A stretch of DNA of 33,196 nt from Sphingobacterium cavernae (GTDB taxonomy: Bacteria > Bacteroidota > Bacteroidia > Sphingobacteriales > Sphingobacteriaceae): NCBI RefSeq assembly GCF_008520265.1, contig NZ_VIQM01000050.1, positions 1 through 33,196 of the forward strand, in the 5' to 3' direction. This document shows positions 17,177 to 24,875 of this stretch, one piece after another (position 1 is the first letter of the stretch; every line of letters starts with the position of its first letter). The translations under genes and the position numbers were made by a program. The notes beneath the pieces are model-generated. The model did no database searches. It had not been told where the DNA came from and saw only the letters and a program-made list of their open reading frames with translations.

Positions 17177-17335
17177 TTATATGTTTTTAGCACTAGTTTT
17201 AGTCATGTCGCAACCACAGCCTTGACCACATCCGCTTTGCGATTTGGATTTGCTAGGCAAAAATTTCCGAACCAAAGTGATCACGGCAATAATAAAGATG
17301 ACAGCAATGATGATGTATTGAATAGTTAATGACAT
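17177..17335 (-). CDS. FeoB-associated Cys-rich membrane protein
   Basis: A 52-residue protein translated from the ATG at 17335: one membrane helix (IQYIIIAVIFIIAVITLV), a basic stop-transfer stretch (RKFLPSKSKSQ), then a Cys-rich tail SGCGQGCGCDMTK. This is the layout of the small FeoB-associated family, which usually follows feoB, as here with a gap of six bases. The cysteines may bind ferrous iron or an iron-sulfur centre on the cytoplasmic side of the FeoB channel; that role is inferred. Confidence 0.85.
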   Translation of the reverse strand: MSLTIQYIIIAVIFIIAVITLVRKFLPSKSKSQSGCGQGCGCDMTKTSAKNI

Positions 17336-17341
17336 AGTATT

Positions 17342-19444
17342 CTATTTTAAAAGTTGGTACGCTATCAATGCTGCGATGTAAGCCAATCCAGTCATAAATC
17401 CAGTCTGAATCGCTGTCCACTTCCAAGAGCCTGTTTCTTTACGAACAACTCCAATTGTAGCCATACATTGCATTGCAAATGCGTAGAATAATAATAACGA
17501 AATTCCTGTTGCAAAATTATAGGTTGGTTCACCTGTATTTTTGTTGATTTCAGATTTCATCCGCGTAAATAATGTTTGTTTTTGGTCTTCATCTTCGATG
17601 TCCACATCAGCGCCCAAAGAGTAAACTACAGCTACAGTTCCAACGAATACTTCACGAGCGGCAAAGGATGCTATCAAACCAATACCTATTTTCCAATCGT
17701 ATCCTAAAGGACGAATTACGGGTTCAATTCCTCGACCCAAATATCCTAAATAGGAATATTCCATCTGGTAAGCCGAAACTTCATTCGCGATTTCTTCTTC
17801 AGAAAGTTCTGGTTTTTCGACTGCAATGTATTTTTCAGGATTTGAGAAACGATCATTTGGACCGAAACTACCCAATACCCATAGGATAATAGAAATGGCT
17901 AATATAATCTTACCAGCGCCTAGAAGAAAGCCTAGTGATTTTTCCCAGACGGTATTCAATACGTTTTTGAAATCCGGTAACTTGTACGTCGGTAATTCGA
18001 AAATCAAGTAGGAGTTACGCACAGATTTGATTATTTTATTAAGCACTAACGCAGAAAATAGCGCACCTAAAATACCCAAAATATACATTCCGAATAAGGT
18101 AATACCTTGTAGATTGAAGCCTAATACTTCCGTCTCTGGGATGACTAATCCTATAATTACAATATAAATTGGCAATCGCGCTGCACAAGTCATAAAAGGT
18201 GTTACCAACATAGTCAGCAATCGTTCTTTTGGATTTTCAATGTTACGTGCAGACATTACCGCTGGAATAGCACAGGCTACGCCTGACATCAGTGGAATTA
18301 CAGATTTACCATTCAAACCGAAAGGTTTCAGCCATCTATCCATCAAGAATACAACACGAGACATATATCCAGTTTCTTCCATCAGGGAAATGAACAAGAA
18401 TAGAATAATAATCTGAGGTAAGAAAATCACAATACCCCCAATACCAGCGATTATTCCATTTACAATTAAATCATTTAACGGTCCTGCGGGGAAATTAGCG
18501 CCAACAAATTCTCCTAATGATGAAAACGAACCATCTACCCAATCCATTAATGGACCAGACCAACTGTATATTGCTTGGAATATTAGGAACAGAATTCCGA
18601 AGAAGATAATGTAGCCAAAAATCGGATGTAATAATATATTATCTACTTGCTCTGTTGCTGAAAATTTTTTGTTTTCAGATTTAGTAACGATTTGTTCCAA
18701 TTCACGCTGCACAACATCATGACGGATAATAGCTTCGTCTTTTTGGAGCTGTTGTGTACTAATTTGGTGTTTTTCTCTTATCGCTTTTAAATTATCTGCA
18801 TTCGCAGAAGTAATTGAAATTTGGTTCTCAAGTGCAAGATAAAGCCATGTTTTGTATTCCGTATCTAAAGGGAATAGTTTTTTAGCTTCTTGGATTGCAT
18901 CTTGATATTTAACAGGTAAATCTATTGCGCCAAAGTAAGGGCCTACTTCTTGATCAAATCCTTTTATAAGTTCATCTATACCTTTACCTATACGCGCATT
19001 AGTCTTATAAACTTTCGTTTTTAAATATTGCTCCAATTTATTGTAGTCAATATTTAGACCCTTTGCCGATATTTCGTCTTCCATATTGATGACAAAAATG
19101 GCAGGCAAACCAATTTCACGAACTTGTTGGTAGATAATGACACCACGACTAATAGTACTTGGCTCAGAAACAACAACGACAAGTTGAGGATAATCCTTAT
19201 TGTCTTTTTGTAATAATGTTTTGAGTACAACTTCCTCATCCAATGAGTTTGGAAATAGGGTATATGTGCCTGGTAAATCAATGATGGAATATTCCTGACC
19301 ATTAGCATTGACAGTACCTTGTCTTTTTTCTACCGTGATGCCAGGGTAGTTACCTACTTTTTGGTGCAGTTTCGTTATTCTATTAAAAAGAGAAGTTTTT
19401 CCTACATTGGGGTTCCCCAGTAGCGCTATTGTCTTTTTTGTCAT
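17342..19444 (-). CDS. feoB: Ferrous iron transporter B
   Basis: A 700-residue FeoB. The N-terminal G domain has G1 GNPNVGKTS (10-18), G3 DLPGTYT (56-62) and G4 NMED. A helical GDI-like domain follows (about 170-260). The membrane part carries the two Gate regions with conserved cysteines (SGVACAIPAVMSARN and MTCAARLPIYIVI). It moves Fe2+ into the cytoplasm in a nucleotide-dependent way. The ATG overlaps the feoA stop by one base (TAATG), so the two are translationally coupled. No FeoC is seen; the Cys-rich peptide gene follows instead. Expression is probably iron-controlled through the site at 19775-19797. Confidence 0.97.
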   Translation of the reverse strand: MTKKTIALLGNPNVGKTSLFNRITKLHQKVGNYPGITVEKRQGTVNANGQEYSIIDLPGTYTLFPNSLDEEVVLKTLLQKDNKDYPQLVVVVSEPSTISRGVIIYQQVREIGLPAIFVINMEDEISAKGLNIDYNKLEQYLKTKVYKTNARIGKGIDELIKGFDQEVGPYFGAIDLPVKYQDAIQEAKKLFPLDTEYKTWLYLALENQISITSANADNLKAIREKHQISTQQLQKDEAIIRHDVVQRELEQIVTKSENKKFSATEQVDNILLHPIFGYIIFFGILFLIFQAIYSWSGPLMDWVDGSFSSLGEFVGANFPAGPLNDLIVNGIIAGIGGIVIFLPQIIILFLFISLMEETGYMSRVVFLMDRWLKPFGLNGKSVIPLMSGVACAIPAVMSARNIENPKERLLTMLVTPFMTCAARLPIYIVIIGLVIPETEVLGFNLQGITLFGMYILGILGALFSALVLNKIIKSVRNSYLIFELPTYKLPDFKNVLNTVWEKSLGFLLGAGKIILAISIILWVLGSFGPNDRFSNPEKYIAVEKPELSEEEIANEVSAYQMEYSYLGYLGRGIEPVIRPLGYDWKIGIGLIASFAAREVFVGTVAVVYSLGADVDIEDEDQKQTLFTRMKSEINKNTGEPTYNFATGISLLLFYAFAMQCMATIGVVRKETGSWKWTAIQTGFMTGLAYIAALIAYQLLK

Positions 19445-19683
19445 TATATTTTGTTAGCTAAAATTAGAGCTGCTTCAGATTTGCGAATAGCTATTAAAGA
19501 ATCGTCATGTTTTATTTGAATGCATACCGGACCATCAAAAGGTGCTTTGTGTTTAATCTTTATGGTAGATCCTGGCGCAAAACCTAATTCATAAAATTTA
19601 GCGGGTAATGAGTCGTTTAAGAAAGAATCAATTACGGCTTCATCATTTTTGCTAAGCTTATCCAGTGAAACTTTATTTTGCAT
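19444..19683 (-). CDS. feoA: Ferrous iron transport protein A
   Basis: A 79-residue SH3-like cytosolic partner of FeoB: LSKNDEAVIDSF, LPAKFYELGFAPGSTIKIKHKAPFDGPVCIQIK, LIAIRKSEAALI, the usual FeoA core. The start is placed at MQNKVSLDKL (19683). The alternative at 19719 would add twelve unrelated residues and overlap the TACCTTTG -7 element at 19717-19724, so it is rejected. The stop shares one base with the feoB ATG. Confidence 0.92.
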   Translation of the reverse strand: MQNKVSLDKLSKNDEAVIDSFLNDSLPAKFYELGFAPGSTIKIKHKAPFDGPVCIQIKHDDSLIAIRKSEAALILANKI

Positions 19684-19716
19684 AGTATATGTTTGAATGA
19701 TATCGATTTCAAAAAT

Positions 19717-19724
19717 CAAAGGTA
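19717..19724 (-). promoter_or_regulatory. Candidate -7 element of the feoAB operon
   Basis: TACCTTTG on the minus strand is an exact match to TAnnTTTG and gives a leader of about 25-30 bases to the feoA ATG. A TTTG at the standard distance is not evident, which would suit a promoter needing help or under control. Confidence 0.5.
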
Positions 19725-19774
19725 CTTAAAATAGGCTGAGAGGCGGTTAGACTTTATGTCAAAAATTTGTTGTA

Positions 19775-19797
19775 TTATTTAGAATTATTAAAAATAA
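19775..19797 (-). promoter_or_regulatory. Candidate Fur-type operator upstream of feoA
   Basis: TTATTTAGA, centre ATTATT, then AAAAATAA on the plus strand. It is identical at the 17 outer positions to the sites before the DUF6607 and AraC genes and has the same orientation to its gene. It lies 91 bases upstream of the feoA start. Confidence 0.65.
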
Positions 19798-19824
19798 GAT
19801 GCTTATCTAAGCAAAGGATAAAAA

Positions 19825-19858
19825 AAATCCAAATTTCTTACTGTAGAAATTTGGATTT
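19825..19858 (-). terminator. Terminator of the PAP2-ZIP operon
   Basis: A perfect 14-bp inverted repeat (AAATCCAAATTTCT and complement, 19825-19838 and 19845-19858) with a six-base loop. On the minus strand it is followed by a T-run. It begins 21 bases after the ZIP stop codon. Confidence 0.85.
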
Positions 19859-19879
19859 ACATTATTTCAGAAATTAAAA

Positions 19880-20743
19880 TTAATGATCATGTCCATCATG
19901 ACTGTGATCATGCCCTTCGTGGTTGTGATCATCATGTGAATGGTCGTGGTTATGATTGTGGTGCTCATGATTATGTTCATCATGAGAATGTCCGTGATCG
20001 CCATGACTATGATCATGTGTAGGGAATAAGAATGTCGTTAAAGATAAACCAATACCTAAAAATACAGCAGCCATTTTCTTTTTATTGAATTTGTGGTGGT
20101 CCGCTGAACCTGATTCGAAGAGAATAGTAGTTGAAATATGTAAGAAGATACCAATCACAACAGCCATGATTTTGTCAAAGTGCTGCGCAATATTGCTTAC
20201 TTCCCCGTCACTCAAAAACTTGCTCGTCAAAAAACCAAGTGGAGTCATTGCTGCGAATATTAACAATAGTACAGTGATTGTTTGTTTATTTAGACGCGTA
20301 TTTAACAATAAACTTCCTAATGCGAAAGCCGCTGGAATATGGTGAATTGCAATACCAAATACCAATTGGCTTTGGTGTCCGGCAACCAATGGCATCCCTT
20401 CTAAGAATGCGTGCAAACACAAACTGATCATTATTCCTAACGGAAAACCAGCGTTTTCATGATGATGAATATGACCATGTTCGATACCTTGCGAAAATTG
20501 CTCCAGTAATAGTTGAAAAATAAATCCTCCTAAAATGTATAAACCTATGATTTCAGGACTTGTACTGCCATCATGGTACGCATGTGGAATCAAATGTAAT
20601 ACTGTAATAGCAAACAAATATGCTCCACTGAAAGATAAAATTAACTTGAGGTAATTTGTATTATCGCGTTTTACAAAAAATACTGCTAAACCAGCAATAA
20701 ATGCTGACACAAATAGTATAGCAATAATAAGGATTGGACTCAT
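19880..20743 (-). CDS. ZIP family divalent metal transporter
   Basis: A 287-residue ZIP-type transporter of the inner membrane with about eight hydrophobic segments. The metal-site motifs are HAFLEGMPL in TM4 and AIHHIPAAFALG in TM5, with more His-rich sequence after TM3 (EHGHIHHHE). The last 45 residues are an extreme His/Asp stretch (repeats of HDHSHD and NHEHHNHNHD), probably a metal-binding or sensing tail. Zinc is the likely substrate, but iron or manganese cannot be excluded. The start lies seven bases after the PAP2 gene, so the two are co-transcribed. Confidence 0.9.
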   Translation of the reverse strand: MSPILIIAILFVSAFIAGLAVFFVKRDNTNYLKLILSFSGAYLFAITVLHLIPHAYHDGSTSPEIIGLYILGGFIFQLLLEQFSQGIEHGHIHHHENAGFPLGIMISLCLHAFLEGMPLVAGHQSQLVFGIAIHHIPAAFALGSLLLNTRLNKQTITVLLLIFAAMTPLGFLTSKFLSDGEVSNIAQHFDKIMAVVIGIFLHISTTILFESGSADHHKFNKKKMAAVFLGIGLSLTTFLFPTHDHSHGDHGHSHDEHNHEHHNHNHDHSHDDHNHEGHDHSHDGHDH

Positions 20744-20750
20744 AGAATAT

Positions 20751-21341
20751 TTATGTTGTTAAATTTTGTCTGTTTTCTAAGAAGGACGGAACGAATCGGT
20801 TAAATAAATAACCCGAGGTGAGTCCGATGGCCATACCCAATAATGCTCCGAAAAGTATATCAAAAGGATAGTGGACACCTACATAGATTTGTGAGAATGA
20901 GATCGCAGCAGCCCAAAGAATACATAACCAGAGTGTATGACGCCATTTGCGACGGAACAGTACAATCCAGAAAAATGCCATTGCAAAGTGATTGGTAGCA
21001 TGTGAACTGGTAAAACTATAACCAGAGCCACATCGTACGCGAACATTCACATCGTGCTTAAACTCAATATCATTACATGGACGAATACGTTTTATATTTT
21101 TCTTAATTAGATGAGAGGATACAGCATCTGAGATGCCGAAATTCATCAATGTACACGCCACAATTAGTATTCCCAATTTACCATAATGTTTGATAAAAAA
21201 TATAATGAGAAATAAGTATAAAGGCGCCCAAGTGAATGGATTTCTTAATATAGGAAGCAACCAATCAAATACTGGATTACTCAATCCTTGATTTATAGCC
21301 AAAAATATTTCCTTATCTAATTCTATGATTTGTTGTAACAT
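20751..21341 (-). CDS. PAP2 family phosphatase
   Basis: A 196-residue membrane phosphatase with the three PAP2 motifs: KKNIKRIRP (motif 1), SFTSSHATNHF (motif 2, usual form PSGH) and SFSQIYVGVHYPFD (motif 3). The two catalytic histidines are present. In motif 3, the Arg of the usual SR pair is Gln (CAA codon). Likely substrates are undecaprenyl pyrophosphate or lipid phosphates at the outer face of the inner membrane. It starts the short operon with the ZIP gene. Confidence 0.88.
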   Translation of the reverse strand: MLQQIIELDKEIFLAINQGLSNPVFDWLLPILRNPFTWAPLYLFLIIFFIKHYGKLGILIVACTLMNFGISDAVSSHLIKKNIKRIRPCNDIEFKHDVNVRVRCGSGYSFTSSHATNHFAMAFFWIVLFRRKWRHTLWLCILWAAAISFSQIYVGVHYPFDILFGALLGMAIGLTSGYLFNRFVPSFLENRQNLTT

Positions 21342-21474
21342 ATATTTGATTTCGGTTTATGTATTAAGAAGTTAAAAATACATTATTTTCACCCAAAGTG
21401 AAATAGTATTTTATTCTAAAATACACAAAGTTGCAACAAAGGTAGGTTTTTTGTGATTATTTAAGAATATAAAC

Positions 21475-21504
21475 TTGACATTTTTTTTTAATGTCTTATT
21501 TTTA
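21475..21504 (+). promoter_or_regulatory. glmM promoter
   Basis: TTG at 21475-21477 and TATTTTTA at 21497-21504 are separated by 19 bases, the Bacteroidota spacing. Transcription would begin near 21509, 25 bases before the ATG at 21533, which rules out the in-frame ATG at 21491. Confidence 0.6.
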
Positions 21505-21532
21505 CACAACAATAAACTTTTCAAAAATCATT

Positions 21533-22918
21533 ATGACTTTAATAAAATCCATTTCTGGAATACGTGGTACCATTGGCGGAAGAGCATCTGAAGGACTGAC
21601 GCCGATCGATATCGTTAAATTTACGGCTGCTTTTGGTAAAATTTTAATTAGCAAATCCGGTAATAAAAAAATCGTTTTGGGTCGTGACGCACGTGAGTCA
21701 GGAGAAATGGTGAGTAATTTGGTTGTTGGAACTTTGCAAAGTATTGGTGCTGAAGTTATCAATTTGGGATTATCCACGACGCCAACCGTTGAAATCGCAG
21801 TACCATTAGAAAATGCAGCAGGTGGAATTATCTTGACAGCTTCGCACAATCCTGGTCAATGGAATGCCTTAAAGTTGTTGAATGAAAAAGGTGAATTCAT
21901 TTCAGACGCAGAAGGAAAAGAAGTGTTGGCTTTGGGTGAAAGTTTGGATTTTGACTTTGCTGAAGTTCAAGATTTAGGTCAAGTAATCAATGATGACTCG
22001 TACTTACATAAGCATATAGATGCGGTGTTAGCATTGGAATATGTGGATGTAGATGCTATAAAAAACGCAAATTTTAAAGTTGCAGTGGATGCAGTAAATA
22101 GTACAGGTGGAATTTTTATTCCTGCTTTATTAGAAGCTTTGGGTGTACAGACTATTTTTAAAATTCACTGTGAGCCTAACGGCAAATTCCCACACAATCC
22201 AGAACCATTAAAAGAACATTTGACAGACTTATCAGCTGCAGTTTTAGAGAATGGTGCTGATTTAGGTATTGCAGTAGATCCTGATGTTGACCGTTTAGTG
22301 TTTATGATGGAAGATGGCGAATTGTTCGGTGAAGAATATACTTTAGTTGCGGTAGCTGATTATTTACTATCAAAACAAAAGGGAAACACAGTTTCGAATC
22401 TTTCATCAACTCGTGCTTTGCGTGATGTCACTGTGAAGCATGACGGTGAGTATTTTGCTGCTGCAGTAGGCGAAGTGAATGTAGTGACTAAGATGAAAGA
22501 AGTAGATGCGGTTATTGGTGGCGAAGGTAATGGTGGAGTAATTTATCCAGCTTCGCACTATGGTCGTGATGCTTTGGTCGGGGTTGCAATTTTATTGTCT
22601 CACCTTGCAAAATTAGGAAAGAAAATGTCAGAATACCGGGCAGAACTTCCGCAGTATTTCATGTCAAAAAATAAGATCACACTGACTCCAGAGTTGGATA
22701 TTGATGGTTTATTGGATGCGATGCAAAAGAAATATGCGCACGAAAATCATACAACTATTGATGGTTTAAAAATTGATTTTGAAAACGAATGGGTGCACTT
22801 GCGCAAATCAAATACAGAGCCAATCATTCGTATTTATTCAGAAGGCCCAACGCCTGAAGCCGCAGAAGCAATCGCGCAAAAGATCATGAACGAAATGCAA
22901 GAAATTATTTCGAAATAA
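21533..22918 (+). CDS. glmM: Phosphoglucosamine mutase
   Basis: A 461-residue alpha-phosphohexomutase beginning MTLIKSISGIRGTIGG. The phosphoserine loop is TASHNPGQWNALK, the metal loop DPDVDRL, the sugar-specificity loop GEGNGGVI and the phosphate-binding loop RKSNTEPIIRIYSEG. It converts glucosamine-6-phosphate to glucosamine-1-phosphate for peptidoglycan and LPS precursors. The GEGNGG loop and length fit GlmM better than phosphomannomutase, although some relatives act on more than one sugar. The start at 21533 is chosen over 21491 because the promoter lies between them and homologues start at MTLIKSISGIRG. Confidence 0.92.
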   Translation: MTLIKSISGIRGTIGGRASEGLTPIDIVKFTAAFGKILISKSGNKKIVLGRDARESGEMVSNLVVGTLQSIGAEVINLGLSTTPTVEIAVPLENAAGGIILTASHNPGQWNALKLLNEKGEFISDAEGKEVLALGESLDFDFAEVQDLGQVINDDSYLHKHIDAVLALEYVDVDAIKNANFKVAVDAVNSTGGIFIPALLEALGVQTIFKIHCEPNGKFPHNPEPLKEHLTDLSAAVLENGADLGIAVDPDVDRLVFMMEDGELFGEEYTLVAVADYLLSKQKGNTVSNLSSTRALRDVTVKHDGEYFAAAVGEVNVVTKMKEVDAVIGGEGNGGVIYPASHYGRDALVGVAILLSHLAKLGKKMSEYRAELPQYFMSKNKITLTPELDIDGLLDAMQKKYAHENHTTIDGLKIDFENEWVHLRKSNTEPIIRIYSEGPTPEAAEAIAQKIMNEMQEIISK

Positions 22919-22922
22919 AAAC

Positions 22923-22954
22923 AAAGCCCTATCAAAAATTTTGATAGGGCTTTT
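22923..22954. terminator. Terminator of glmM, possibly bidirectional
   Basis: A perfect 15-bp repeat AAAGCCCTATCAAAA (22923-22937) and its complement (22939-22953) lies five bases after the glmM stop, followed by T. The convergent YqaE-like gene ends at 22979. Confidence 0.85.
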
Positions 22955-22978
22955 CAATATAATAATTAAACACGTATT

Positions 22979-23179
22979 CTACACAAAGTGTGCATGCTGA
23001 TAATGCCTTTGAAATCTCTTTTTATTCTTCGCATCTATATGCGCTGCAACAGCCCAAATGGCTGCCGGCAACCAGCCTATTAGCGTACATTGAAGAATGA
23101 CACATAGGATTCCTACTAGGATTTTGCCACGTAAAAAGAAAGACAGCCAAGGGAATAAAACGGCTATAAGTATCATCAT
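22979..23179 (-). CDS. YqaE/Pmp3-like small membrane protein
   Basis: A 66-residue protein with two hydrophobic helices (MILIAVLFPWLSFFL and ILVGILCVILQCTLIGWLPAAIWAV) and a basic tail (KNKKRFQRHYQH). The second helix with GWLPAAIWA matches the LLGWIPGIIHA pattern of the YqaE/Pmp3 family, membrane peptides often linked to stress or membrane potential. Start at 23179 or 23176. It lies 11 bases after the DUF4342 gene on the same strand and is probably co-transcribed. Confidence 0.75.
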   Translation of the reverse strand: MMILIAVLFPWLSFFLRGKILVGILCVILQCTLIGWLPAAIWAVAAHIDAKNKKRFQRHYQHAHFV

Positions 23180-23190
23180 GCTTTGTAAAA

Positions 23191-23481
23191 TTAAACTAAA
23201 GGATTTTCTTCTTCAACTACTGCTTCTTCAGTTTTAGGCTCATCGTCTTTACGCTCAACAATGATTTTGCATTCTGCAACGATAGCTGCAATAGCGCCCA
23301 CAGCAGCAAATATTGGCGCAAGTAGTACACCTACAATTCCGATAGATACTGGAAAACTAATGATTTCTTTTTCATTCTTATCAGCTATAGTAACCTTAGT
23401 TACGTTCGCATCATTAAACAAATCTTTTACTTTTTTAAGTAAATTTTCACCTGAGATATTGAATGTTTCTTTGTAAGCCAT
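23191..23481 (-). CDS. DUF4342 domain protein
   Basis: A 96-residue protein: the N-terminal DUF4342 part (MAYKETFNISGENLLKKVKDLF … NVTKVTIADKNEKEIISFPVSIGIVG), a hydrophobic Ala/Ile-rich helix (LLAPIFAAVGAIAAIVAECKI) and an acidic tail (KTEEAVVEEENPLV). The family is small and uncharacterised; its hydrophobic segment suggests membrane association. It is the first gene of a pair with the YqaE-like gene. Confidence 0.85.
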   Translation of the reverse strand: MAYKETFNISGENLLKKVKDLFNDANVTKVTIADKNEKEIISFPVSIGIVGVLLAPIFAAVGAIAAIVAECKIIVERKDDEPKTEEAVVEEENPLV

Positions 23482-23687
23482 GATTTCTATGTTTTAATAT
23501 GTTTTTAACAATTATGTTTCTGATTATGTTTCAAAAGTAGGCAATGATTTAGCTTCTATTTATGCGAATTAGGTGAAAACAATGAGTTAATCGGTGAATG
23601 ACTGTTCTGGCTCGGTTAATATTTACGATTTCGAGACTTTTTTAGGTAAATTTATAATAACTAAAAAAGAGGTGATTAACATTAAAT

Positions 23688-23695
23688 TAGGAGGA
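23688..23695 (+). promoter_or_regulatory. Strong Shine-Dalgarno sequence
   Basis: TAGGAGGA lies seven bases before the ATG at 23703. Such a full AGGAGG is unusual here, since most other genes in the window lack one, as expected for Bacteroidota. It supports 23703 as the start. Confidence 0.7.
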
Positions 23696-23702
23696 TATAA
23701 AG

Positions 23703-24158
23703 ATGAGGTACATGCTAAAGCGTAATTTTTGGAACAACAACGTGGAATTGTTAAGAGACGATCATGTGATTGGCAAAATAGAAAAATCAGGTTTTTGGGG
23801 AATTCATACTAAAGGCTATTTATTTGATAAAAAATATACTTTCCTAAGTAAGGGAAATTTCTCGACGCGTACAGAGATTTGGGATGATAAAAATAATTTT
23901 GTGGGAGAAGTTACATATTCTATATGGTCTTCTAAGGCAAAAATAGATTTGAACGATAAAAAATATTATTGGGGACCTAAAAATTTCTGGGGCACAAAAT
24001 GGAAGTTGACAGATGAGCTGGGTAGAGAAATGTTTTTAGAAAAAAATGAGTTTATAGTAAACTTTGCTTCTACAGAAAATTTAGAATTTAATTATTTCTT
24101 GTCTGCTTTTTTGCTGTATAATTCGTACAAAAGAATGGCAGCAGCTGCGGCAGCTTAA
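23703..24158 (+). CDS. Protein of unknown function, possibly LURP-one/tubby-like fold
   Basis: A 151-residue protein with repeated short beta-strand-like segments and aromatic turns: VIGKIEKSGFWGIHTKGYLFDKKYTF, TRTEIWDDKNNFVGEVTY, KYYWGPKNFWGTKWKLTDELGREMF. The pattern of repeated strand pairs with G-x-W/F turns resembles LURP-one-related or tubby-like barrels, but this is only an impression. The C-terminus has a hydrophobic helix (YFLSAFLLYNSY) and a run of seven alanines broken by nothing, MAAAAAAA-like. No signal peptide. It ends six bases before the convergent response regulator gene. Confidence 0.65.
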   Translation: MRYMLKRNFWNNNVELLRDDHVIGKIEKSGFWGIHTKGYLFDKKYTFLSKGNFSTRTEIWDDKNNFVGEVTYSIWSSKAKIDLNDKKYYWGPKNFWGTKWKLTDELGREMFLEKNEFIVNFASTENLEFNYFLSAFLLYNSYKRMAAAAAA

Positions 24159-24164
24159 TAATAT

Positions 24165-24812
24165 CTAGAGCCATTTATTTTCTATTGCCATATTTACCGC
24201 ACTCACTTTGTTATTCACGTGAAGTTTGCGGTAAATGTTTTCTATGTGCTTTCGTACAGTTCCTTCGCTGATAAATAATCGGTCAGCAATTTGTTTATAA
24301 CCAAGTCCATTTTTTAGTTCTTTCAAAATATCCATTTCACGTTGGGATAACATATTTTCTACCGTAGGAGACGAAGATGCTAATGAAGATTTTTTAATAT
24401 AATTTAAGGTTTTGAGTGCTATTCCTGCAGACATTGCCGCATTACCACAATACACATCTAAAATGGATTTATGTATAGTAAATTCATCTTCATCTTTCAA
24501 TAAATATCCCGATGCACCTGCCAATATCGCATTGAAAATCTTTTCATCATCATCGAATGTGGTAAGCATTAATACTTTGGCTTCTGGATAAATATCTTTT
24601 AGGTTTTTCGTTGCAGTAATGCCATCTAAAATAGGCATTTCGATATCCATTAAGACTACATGAACTGATTGTTGCTGATATTTTTCTATCAAATCAACAC
24701 CATTGTTTGCAATAAACAACACCTCTACGTCTTCGAAATTTTTTAACTTCTTTAGAATGGATTTCAAGGCTAAGACATTATCTTCTGCTATACCTAGACA
24801 TATTTTTTGCAT
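24165..24812 (-). CDS. NarL/LuxR-type response regulator
   Basis: A 215-residue regulator. The receiver domain (1-125) has the phosphoacceptor Asp56 in VVLMDIEMP, the acidic pair ED at 10-11, a Thr in MLTTFD and the Lys in LKDED. The LuxR-type HTH (about 150-212) reads LSQREMDILKELKNGLGYKQIADRLFISEGTVRKHIENIYRKL. It is the partner of the kinase encoded just upstream (63-base gap). A perfect dyad within that gap (24857-24874) resembles one in the kinase promoter region and may be its binding site. Confidence 0.95.
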   Translation of the reverse strand: MQKICLGIAEDNVLALKSILKKLKNFEDVEVLFIANNGVDLIEKYQQQSVHVVLMDIEMPILDGITATKNLKDIYPEAKVLMLTTFDDDEKIFNAILAGASGYLLKDEDEFTIHKSILDVYCGNAAMSAGIALKTLNYIKKSSLASSSPTVENMLSQREMDILKELKNGLGYKQIADRLFISEGTVRKHIENIYRKLHVNNKVSAVNMAIENKWL

Positions 24813-24856
24813 ACTATTTTTATTAACAAAGTAAAAGAATATTATCTTTCATCACC

Positions 24857-24874
24857 ATACGCAGAGTTGCGTAT
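24857..24874. promoter_or_regulatory. Dyad site 1, candidate response-regulator operator
   Basis: ATACGCA-GAGT-TGCGTAT, a perfect 7-bp dyad with a four-base spacer, lies between the kinase stop codon and the regulator start. It matches site 2 (26865-26882) at 14 of 18 positions with identical spacing. The heptamer-like arms (TACGCA) recall NarL-family recognition, and no U-tract follows, arguing against a terminator. Confidence 0.5.
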
Positions 24875-24875
24875 A

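Noticed and set aside
19684..19719. Longer feoA starting at 19719
   Set aside because: The extra residues are not FeoA-like and the extension overlaps the TACCTTTG promoter element.
19800..19813. 14-bp palindrome TGCTTATCTAAGCA upstream of feoA
   Set aside because: Short and single in the window; no partner site or U-tract, so it cannot be given a role beyond chance.
20282..20307. TTATTTAGAC followed by AACAATAA, resembling the Fur-like site
   Set aside because: It lies inside the ZIP coding sequence, has wrong spacing (26 bases) and matches only part of the right arm.
21387..21403. Inverted repeat TTTCAC-CCAAA-GTGAAA between the PAP2 and glmM genes
   Set aside because: Only six base pairs in AT-rich DNA and no second copy; not enough for an operator call.
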